Assembly: GCF_021650975.2 (NCBI RefSeq)
Contig: NZ_CP091285.1
Span: 248,001 to 312,000 of the forward strand
DNA: 64,000 nt
Direction: 5' to 3'
DNA from: Flavobacterium jumunjinense
GTDB lineage: Bacteria; Bacteroidota; Bacteroidia; Flavobacteriales; Flavobacteriaceae
The stretch's first letter is position 1, and the number at the start of each line of letters is the position of its first letter. The position numbers and the translations under genes are program-made. The notes below the pieces were generated by a model, which had not been told where the DNA came from, made no database searches, and saw only the letters and a program-made list of their open reading frames with translations. This document shows, piece after piece, positions 58,134 to 64,000 of this stretch.

Positions 58134-58165
58134 AAAAAAAGGGATTCGAATGAATCCCTTTTTTT
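58134..58165. terminator. Bidirectional terminator after pepT
   Basis: AAAAAAAGGGATTC (58134-58147) pairs with GAATCCCTTTTTTT (58152-58165), loop GAAT. It lies between pepT and the convergent hydrolase that ends at 58166. Confidence 0.92.
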
Positions 58166-59122
58166 TCATTTACATAATCCTATATTAATCAAAGCATCAC
58201 CTTGATTTACCATAGGCAAATGGTTATTATTTATAATGTAACCTGAATATTTACTTTTAATTTTCTTTTCAGAAAACCCGAATGGATCTGAAACACTTCC
58301 TAGCACATCTCCAATCTCTACTCGCTCTCCTACTTTTATAAAAGAACGATACATTCCAGATTGATCTGCACGAATCCATTTAGAATCTTTAATCACAATA
58401 GTATCTGGATTTTTATCCACTAAGTTTTCAGTAAAATCGTTTAGCCCTAAATATTTCATTACTCTCAGTGCTCCATCAATACCATATCGAGTAACATTTC
58501 GATCTAAACTTAATGACTTTCCTCCTTCAAAAAGAATAACTTTTTTATTCAATTTAGACATAGCATGTCTAAAAGAACTTTCTCTTTGCTTTGCATACAT
58601 CATAAATTTAGTACCAAACACTTTTGCCAATTCTGTTAACTCATCATCAGAGTTTTGCAAACGTACATGTGCATAATTAAATCTCATATTTCCTCCTGTA
58701 TGAAAATCCAAACAATAATCAGCATTAAAAGCTACTTGATTCATGAAGTCATTTGCGAACCTACTTGCTAAGGCACCCGTTTTTGAACCTGGAAACATTC
58801 TATTTAAATCTCTTCCGTCTGGAAATTCTCTTGTTTTATTAATAAAACCGAAAACATTCAAAACAGGTACACATATAATTGTTCCTTTTTTAGGTATATG
58901 ATATCCTTTAGAAACAATTTGACGTACAATTTCGACACCATTCACCTCATCACCGTGTATTCCTGCCAACATCAATAAACAAGTACCATCTTCCTTTGCT
59001 CTATTTATAATTATTGGCACTTCTAGTTTTGATTGTGTATACAATCGAGCAATATCCATTTTAAGAGTTAAAGAATCACCAGGTAAAATCTCTTTACCTA
59101 AAATTTTAATCTCTTTATACAT
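58166..59122 (-). CDS. Succinylglutamate desuccinylase/aspartoacylase-family protein
   Basis: About 318 residues of the AstE/AspA zinc-hydrolase family, which remove acyl groups from amino acids or related compounds. The zinc motif is [15 protein letters not shown] (His and Glu), and the third ligand is in DFHTGGN. The C-terminal part has [21 protein letters not shown] take the ATG at 59122 ([12 protein letters not shown]); an earlier TTG would only add three residues. The start overlaps the rimK stop by 8 bases, so they form an operon. In other bacteria RimK neighbours modify proteins, so this could act on glutamate tails, which is inferred. Confidence 0.85.
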   Translation of the reverse strand: MYKEIKILGKEILPGDSLTLKMDIARLYTQSKLEVPIIINRAKEDGTCLLMLAGIHGDEVNGVEIVRQIVSKGYHIPKKGTIICVPVLNVFGFINKTREFPDGRDLNRMFPGSKTGALASRFANDFMNQVAFNADYCLDFHTGGNMRFNYAHVRLQNSDDELTELAKVFGTKFMMYAKQRESSFRHAMSKLNKKVILFEGGKSLSLDRNVTRYGIDGALRVMKYLGLNDFTENLVDKNPDTIVIKDSKWIRADQSGMYRSFIKVGERVEIGDVLGSVSDPFGFSEKKIKSKYSGYIINNNHLPMVNQGDALINIGLCK

Positions 59123-59987
59123 TTCTTGCAATATATTTTATGATGTCTCTTGCAATATCTCTACCCGTTGCTCTTTCAATCCCTTCCAAACCAGGAGAAG
59201 AATTCACTTCAAGAATAAGAGGTCCTCTTGCAGACTGAAGCATATCTACACCAGCTACACCAAGCCCCATTGCTTTTGCCGCTTTTAAAGCAGCAATTTC
59301 TTCTTCATCTGTTAACTCAATTAGTTCAGCAGTTCCACCTCTATGCAAATTGGAACGAAATTCTCCTTCTTTTGCTTGGCGTTTCATTGCTCCAACAACT
59401 TGACCATCTACAATAAATGCTCTAATATCTGCACCTTTTGCTTCCTTAATAAATTCTTGAACAATTACTCTTGCTTGCAAACCATGAAAAGCTTCTAATA
59501 CAGATTCTGCAGCTTTATCATTTTCTGCTAGAACAACACCCAAACCTTGAGTGCCTTCTAATAATTTAATTATTAATGGAGCACCACCCACTTCACTAAT
59601 AACAGCTTCAACATTCTTAGTATCGTTTGTAAAAACTGTTTTAGGCAAACCTAAGCCTGCACGAGATAAAATTTGTAAACTTCTTAGTTTATCTCTTGAG
59701 CGAACTAAAGCCTGAGATTCTACAGCGGTAAATAATTTCATCATTTCAAACTGACGAACAACAGCCGTTCCATAAAATGTTACTGAAGCACCAATTCGAG
59801 GAATAATAGCATCAAAACCTTCTAATCTATTATTTTTATAAACAATTGAAGGTTGTTTTTTCTCAATAACTAAATCACATTTCAAGTGATCAATTACATG
59901 CATCTCATGCCCTAATTTTGTTCCTGCTTCTACCAATCTTTTTGTTGAATACAAGTTACCGTTTCTCGATAAAATGGCTATCTTCAT
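59115..59987 (-). CDS. rimK: Alpha-L-glutamate ligase RimK
   Basis: RimK adds glutamate residues to the C-terminus of ribosomal protein S6. The 290-residue ATP-grasp protein has [20 protein letters not shown], the [20 protein letters not shown] segment, the ATP-grasp core [16 protein letters not shown], and the metal-binding end [20 protein letters not shown]. The start and length are normal. It lies upstream of the aspartoacylase-family gene. Confidence 0.94.
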   Translation of the reverse strand: MKIAILSRNGNLYSTKRLVEAGTKLGHEMHVIDHLKCDLVIEKKQPSIVYKNNRLEGFDAIIPRIGASVTFYGTAVVRQFEMMKLFTAVESQALVRSRDKLRSLQILSRAGLGLPKTVFTNDTKNVEAVISEVGGAPLIIKLLEGTQGLGVVLAENDKAAESVLEAFHGLQARVIVQEFIKEAKGADIRAFIVDGQVVGAMKRQAKEGEFRSNLHRGGTAELIELTDEEEIAALKAAKAMGLGVAGVDMLQSARGPLILEVNSSPGLEGIERATGRDIARDIIKYIARNV

Positions 59988-60422
59988 ACCTAATTTAAAT
60001 TATTTTATTTCGATGATAAGGTAGTAAAAAAAAGCACGTACACAAATAAAATGATTTTATATATCTATTAAATTGTAAAGAAGAAAGATAACTAGAGTAA
60101 CTATTTAAAATGAAATTGATAAATTTTCAAAAATGAAAAAAATCCTTGTTATTGCTTCACAAAAAAAGTTATTAATTCTTTATTACTTGATGAGGAATTT
60201 TAAAAAAAACAGCACTAAAGAATGCCTTTCATTTATTCACACCACACAAAAAAAGAGAACTTATTGAGTATATTGAAACCGCGAAACAAGAAAAAACAAA
60301 ACTTTCTCGGTTAGAAAAAATCAAACCCATGATTATGAAAAATATAGGATTAAATGATAAATATAAGTAAACTTTAAAAAATAATTTAATATTAAATCAT
60401 TAATTTAGCCGCTTACAAAAAC
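59988..60422. other. Long gap between rimK and the TPR/AraC regulator
   Basis: This 435-base A/T-rich stretch has no intact gene. Its right half holds the YdeI-like remnant listed below. The left part (59988-60130) has no recognisable promoter, repeat or RNA that I can support. Confidence 0.6.
60160..60370 (+). pseudogene. YdeI/OmpD-associated-family remnant
   Basis: The last 50-odd codons are readable as ALKNAFHLFTPHKKRELIEY followed by IETAKQEKTKLSRLEKI and MKNIGLNDKYK and a TAA stop at 60368-60370. That is the C-terminal part of the YdeI/DUF1801-type family, which normally reads LTPGKQREY, then AKQEKTR and IEKI. Upstream, the frame is broken: the plausible preceding residues (KKVINSLLLDEEF) lie in another frame, and TGA codons interrupt the main one. 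No ATG with a usable frame covers it. So the gene has lost its 5' half and carries a frameshift. Confidence 0.75.
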
Positions 60423-62177
60423 ATGTGTATGAGGATAGTAACATTATTAATTTTACTTTATTTCAACCTATTAACCTACGCCCAAACAATAACCTTAAAT
60501 AATAACGAATATTTAAAACTTCAAGATAAAGCTCGCAGCTGCTTATATATTGATATTGACAGTTCATTATATTATGCCAATAAAATAGAAAAATCTTCTA
60601 ATACTATTCATAAATCTTTTTCAAATGGATTAAAAGCTTATATTTTTCAATTAAAAAACGACTCTTTAAATGCTAGAACGTTTTTAAAAAAAGCTTATTC
60701 CTTCCTTGAAAAAACCCCTAATTCAAAAGAAAAAAAATTCTTAAATGCTTATTTACTAAACTATGACGGTTTAATTGAATGGAGAAAACACAATTTAAAC
60801 CTTGCCTTAAAAAAGTACCAAGAAGGTAAAATGCTGTCTGAAAGTGTTGAAGACATAATTCAGGTAGTGAAATTTAATGCAAATATTGGGTTAATAAATA
60901 AAGAGATAAAAAACTATGATGTTGCTATTTCAACTTTTCAAAACAGTTTAGTCCTAATTAACAAAAACTTAAATGTTTGCCCAAAAGAAGAGTTAAACTC
61001 AATCATTAGCAACATTCATTTAAGCATAAGTAATTGCTATGAAAATAAATTCCAAGAAAAGACTGATCTAAAAAAAATAGATTCTGCAATTTATCATACT
61101 CAAAAAGCACTACATTACTCTAGAGATAACAGTCTTTTAAAACTACGCTCACTAACAAGTCTTGGTAACATCTACTTTATTAAAGACGATTATAAAAATT
61201 CCAAAAATGCATATCAAAGTGCATTAACCATTTCTTTGGAGCTAAATATGCTTGCAGATTACAACACTTTACTTTGTAACCTTGGTCATTTAAATTATTA
61301 TTACAAAAAAAACAAAGAAGCTCTTATCTATTTTACAAAAGTAGATTCACTCTATCAACTTGGTAAAGAAAACCTAACCGAAGAGTATATTCTCTCTAAT
61401 TATTATCTCGCAAAAATTTATAGTTTCTTAGGAAAAAAAGAACAAGCCACAAAGTTCTCTAAAAAGTATTTGGATAACTATGAGATAATGGTTTCTAAAG
61501 AAATGAAAGAAACATTAGAAGTTAACAACACACTTAATAATCAAGTACTGCAAAAAGAAATGCTTGATTTAAATGAAGAGTATAAAAAAGAAAAAATAGC
61601 AACCGTTATTATTTACATTAGCGGTTTAATTTTTATTATATCAATAATTTTATTTTTCAGAAGAAAAAACAAATTAAAAATTGAAAAGGTAAAAAATAGA
61701 GCTAAAAAATATCTTTTAGAAATTGATGCTACAAAACAAAAAAACCAACAATTACTAGACGAAATACAAAATAGCAAGGAAGAAAAAAGATCTAATGCTT
61801 CCATAAATTTAGATATTGAAAAAGAAAATGAAATTGTAGAAATGTTACTTTCTTTAGAAACAAAAGAAACATTTCTTAATCAAGATTTCACACAACAATA
61901 TGTTGCAAAAAAGATAAAGACCAACACAACTTATCTTTCTTATGTTGTAAATAAAAGATTTGGAAAAACATTTAGTGAATATGCAAATGATTTAAAAATA
62001 AATTATTCTATAAATCAAATGATAACAAACCCAACCTATCGAAAATACAATACCCAAGCTATTGCAGAAAGTGTTGGCTTTAAGAGTGCAATTTCATTTA
62101 GAAAGTCCTTTAACAAAAAGACTGGGGTTTCTCCAACTCAATTTCTAAAAAACATAGAGGAAAACTCCTCTAAATAA
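60423..62177 (+). CDS. TPR sensor with AraC-type DNA-binding domain
   Basis: A 584-residue membrane-anchored regulator. It has a signal peptide (MRIVTLLILLYFNLLTYAQ; start at 60423 or 60429), a periplasmic TPR region (about residues 30-370, for example KALHYSRDNSLLKLRSLTSL), one TM near residues 392-412 (IATVIIYISGLIFIISIILF), a coiled-coil linker, and a C-terminal AraC-type helix-turn-helix (about 480-580) with FTQQYVAKKIKTNTTYLSYV and NTQAIAESVGFKSAISFRKS. This one-component layout is frequent in Flavobacteria. What it senses is unknown. It may control the M23 peptidase gene downstream. Confidence 0.85.
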   Translation: MCMRIVTLLILLYFNLLTYAQTITLNNNEYLKLQDKARSCLYIDIDSSLYYANKIEKSSNTIHKSFSNGLKAYIFQLKNDSLNARTFLKKAYSFLEKTPNSKEKKFLNAYLLNYDGLIEWRKHNLNLALKKYQEGKMLSESVEDIIQVVKFNANIGLINKEIKNYDVAISTFQNSLVLINKNLNVCPKEELNSIISNIHLSISNCYENKFQEKTDLKKIDSAIYHTQKALHYSRDNSLLKLRSLTSLGNIYFIKDDYKNSKNAYQSALTISLELNMLADYNTLLCNLGHLNYYYKKNKEALIYFTKVDSLYQLGKENLTEEYILSNYYLAKIYSFLGKKEQATKFSKKYLDNYEIMVSKEMKETLEVNNTLNNQVLQKEMLDLNEEYKKEKIATVIIYISGLIFIISIILFFRRKNKLKIEKVKNRAKKYLLEIDATKQKNQQLLDEIQNSKEEKRSNASINLDIEKENEIVEMLLSLETKETFLNQDFTQQYVAKKIKTNTTYLSYVVNKRFGKTFSEYANDLKINYSINQMITNPTYRKYNTQAIAESVGFKSAISFRKSFNKKTGVSPTQFLKNIEENSSK

Positions 62178-62205
62178 CACTAAAAAAAAATTCTTATTCA
62201 TTCCC

Positions 62206-62213
62206 TAAATTTG
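62206..62213 (+). promoter_or_regulatory. Candidate -7 element upstream of the M23 gene
   Basis: TAAATTTG matches TAnnTTTG; the start near 62220 leaves a leader of about 207 bases that contains the 22-bp palindrome. No clear -33 box, so this is tentative. Confidence 0.4.
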
Positions 62214-62266
62214 TAATGTAACTCTCCTAAAATCAATAACATTCCTTGACTTTATGCTTAAAAATA

Positions 62267-62320
62267 AAGGAGGAATAATTTATAAATTATTCTATTAGAA
62301 TTTATAAATTATTCCTCCTT
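62267..62320. repeat. Perfect 22-bp inverted repeat before the M23 gene
   Basis: The arms (62267-62288 and 62299-62320) are exact inverted copies with ends AAGGAGGAATAAT and ATTATTCCTCCTT and a 10-base loop. It is in the 250-base gap between the AraC-type regulator and the peptidase. It lacks a plus-strand T-tract, so it is not a normal plus-strand terminator; it may be a regulatory cruciform or leader hairpin. Confidence 0.8.
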
Positions 62321-62426
62321 CCCATTTATAAACAACTGATTACTAAATAACTTTGCTTTAATAATTCACAAAATATCGAATAGCAATATTCAATTTTTTG
62401 TGTCATTTTTTAAACAAAACAAATAA

Positions 62427-64000
62427 ATGAAAAAAAGAAAAACACTGTTAAAAATAGGAGCATGCCTTCTATTTTTAAATGCAAACTGTCAAGAATTAGT
62501 TATTTCCAGTCAACAAGGGTTTCTTAATTACAACAGTAAAGAAGAAAAACTAACAAAAGAAGAAAGTAACAAATTCAACTTAGAAACCAACCCACAAAAG
62601 GTTACTTACATTGATCAATTAGCCTATTATGCAGATCAAATTTCACCAAATCTTAAAGAAAGTGCAGGATATGATTTCTTTCAAGGCATCCAGAGTCCTT
62701 TCGATTCTAAAATATGGATTTACATGGAAAGGCAAAAGATAGGAGGAAACTACATTCTAAATAAAATTAACACTTCTAACGAAAAAATAGAACGTATATT
62801 TTCTATTAAAAATGAAAACAGAAATCAACTAGTTTACAAACCTATAGCTTGGACTAATAATCCAAATGAAATATATGTAGAAGGACTTTATTTAGACAGC
62901 GCAGAAGAACATGAAGGGATATGGAAACTAAACATTGAAAATGGTAAATTAGACGAGATTAAACTACCATTCAAACTAATGCGAACTCCACTATTCTCTA
63001 AAGACAGAGAAACACTTTTTTGTGTAGGAACATTAGATAAAAAAATTAATATACTGCATGGAAACACTGATATTGTTTACAAATATGAAATTGCAACACA
63101 AAAGCACAAAGTTGTAAATCAGAATAAAGGCGAATCTTTCATTATTAATGGTTGGAAAAATGATGTAACCAATAAAACAAAAAACCAGAATCAGGCAAAA
63201 GCATCAAATATTGATTATTATTTACCATGGGACTACAATAAAGAATTATGTGTTTCTAGACACGGAACTCCTGCACCATCTGGACTGAACAACAATGTTG
63301 GTGTTTGTAATATATTTAGCCCAGGCGGACAACATAGTTATGCAGCTATTGACTTTGCGACTTCTACAAACAGTAATGACAATGTTAGAGCTGCAGCTGC
63401 TGGTACTGTCTCATTTGCTGGTATTAGTGGGAGTTTATCTACTGGTTATGGTAGACTTGTTATTATAACACATAGTGATGGTACTAGAACTTATTATGCA
63501 CACAACTCCTCTATTTTGGTCAGCCAAGGAGACAATGTTTCTCAAGGGCAAATAATTGCAAAAGAAGGAACAACAGGAGGTTCAACAGGGGATCATATTC
63601 ACTTTGAATGGAGAGCTGCTGGAGGAAATGCATCAACTATTGGGAGCTTTAAAGATATTGGACAACCAAGAGTTGATAATAGATATAGATCAAATAACAG
63701 TACGTCTACTCCAACTCCAAGCAACACACCAGTACCCGTTTCTCCTGCAAATGGAGCAACAAATTTATCTTTACCAATAAACTTTACATATACTTCTCCT
63801 GTAAATGCTGGAGCTTTTAGAATTCAAGTCTCAACTTCTAATTCTGGTTGGAGTGAAACCAATGGTTTTACAACAAATAGTAGCCCTAATGCAACAGTAG
63901 TAGTAAATGCGAGTATTACTACAAATAATTATTATTGGAATGAAACTGCTCTAGGTGGTTATGAAGGCCCTAAAGCTGGAAAAACTTATTATTATACTAT
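62427..64000 (+). CDS. Secreted M23-family (LytM) metallopeptidase, 3' end missing
   Basis: The open frame runs from the ATG at 62427 (MKKRKTLLKIGACLLFLNAN) with a signal peptide to the end of the window, so about 524 residues are seen. The N-terminal half resembles WD/TolB-like beta-propeller repeats (for example YVEGLYLDSAEEHEGIWKLN). The LytM domain has GQHSYAAIDFAT (zinc His and Asp), THSDGTRTYYAHNSS, and GSTGDHIHFEW (His-x-His). After a Ser/Thr/Pro linker (about 430-445) an Ig/fibronectin-like region begins. M23 enzymes cut peptide cross-links in peptidoglycan or other proteins. The C-terminal end, perhaps with a sorting domain, is outside the window. Confidence 0.9.
   Translation, partial: MKKRKTLLKIGACLLFLNANCQELVISSQQGFLNYNSKEEKLTKEESNKFNLETNPQKVTYIDQLAYYADQISPNLKESAGYDFFQGIQSPFDSKIWIYMERQKIGGNYILNKINTSNEKIERIFSIKNENRNQLVYKPIAWTNNPNEIYVEGLYLDSAEEHEGIWKLNIENGKLDEIKLPFKLMRTPLFSKDRETLFCVGTLDKKINILHGNTDIVYKYEIATQKHKVVNQNKGESFIINGWKNDVTNKTKNQNQAKASNIDYYLPWDYNKELCVSRHGTPAPSGLNNNVGVCNIFSPGGQHSYAAIDFATSTNSNDNVRAAAAGTVSFAGISGSLSTGYGRLVIITHSDGTRTYYAHNSSILVSQGDNVSQGQIIAKEGTTGGSTGDHIHFEWRAAGGNASTIGSFKDIGQPRVDNRYRSNNSTSTPTPSNTPVPVSPANGATNLSLPINFTYTSPVNAGAFRIQVSTSNSGWSETNGFTTNSSPNATVVVNASITTNNYYWNETALGGYEGPKAGKTYYYT

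Noticed and set aside
63556..63780. Small plus-strand frame within the M23 peptidase gene
   Set aside because: It lies in a different frame from the peptidase, whose LytM motifs and signal peptide are clear.

Overview
This window comes from a low-GC member of the Bacteroidota, most likely family Flavobacteriaceae. The evidence is a SusC/SusD pair, many proteins with N-terminal signal peptides ending in a Q-rich cleavage region, an Hpt-Adk fusion, and promoters of the Bacteroidota type (-7 TAnnTTTG, -33 TTTG or TTG) in front of many genes. No rRNA, tRNA, insertion sequence, integrase or CRISPR array was seen.

Region 1 (1-18.7 kb, minus strand) is a nearly unbroken translation block. The str operon (rpsL-rpsG-fusA-rpsJ) ends at a terminator near 15.2 kb. 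A new promoter then drives the merged S10-spc-alpha cluster: rplC-rplD-rplW-rplB-rpsS-rplV-rpsC-rplP-rpmC-rpsQ-rplN-rplX-rplE-rpsN-rpsH-rplF-rplR-rpsE-rpmD-rplO-secY-infA-rpmJ-rpsM-rpsK-rpsD-rpoA-rplQ. carA and the first codons of eno follow. tuf is not in the str operon. Two stem-loops lie between genes, upstream of rpsD and upstream of rpsH, and are candidate regulatory or processing sites.

Region 2 (18.8-33.4 kb) is mixed. It holds an Omp85-like barrel, a SusC/SusD uptake pair, RlmB, a rhomboid protease, RarA, a secreted unknown and a YjjG-like HAD phosphatase. It ends with a probable metal-homeostasis locus: a Fur-family regulator divergent from a MerC-like membrane protein, next to a LolD/FtsX-type ABC transporter with a His-rich loop and a DUF3299 protein.

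Region 3 (33.4-50.8 kb) carries a RES/Xre toxin-antitoxin pair with a palindromic operator candidate, a serine hydrolase, RadC, a DUF1287 lipoprotein, Mpl and a TPR protein. It also has a 2169-residue alpha-2-macroglobulin-like protein containing a complete SusC-type carboxypeptidase-regulatory plus TonB-plug module, and a Kbp (YgaU) homologue. Two small roadblock-like proteins are bracketed by two near-identical giant terminators; ObgE and an Hpt-Adk fusion follow.

Region 4 (50.9-64 kb) has purK and purE separated by a two-gene ATPase/HNH-nuclease cassette resembling the Septu (PtuA/PtuB) anti-phage system. This cassette is the best candidate for an unusual system in the window. A possible small RNA lies antisense to the intergenic region after purE. 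Next come an M3 peptidase, peptidase T, an aspartoacylase-family hydrolase with RimK, a decayed YdeI-like gene, a TPR/AraC-type regulator, and a secreted M23 peptidase that runs off the end.
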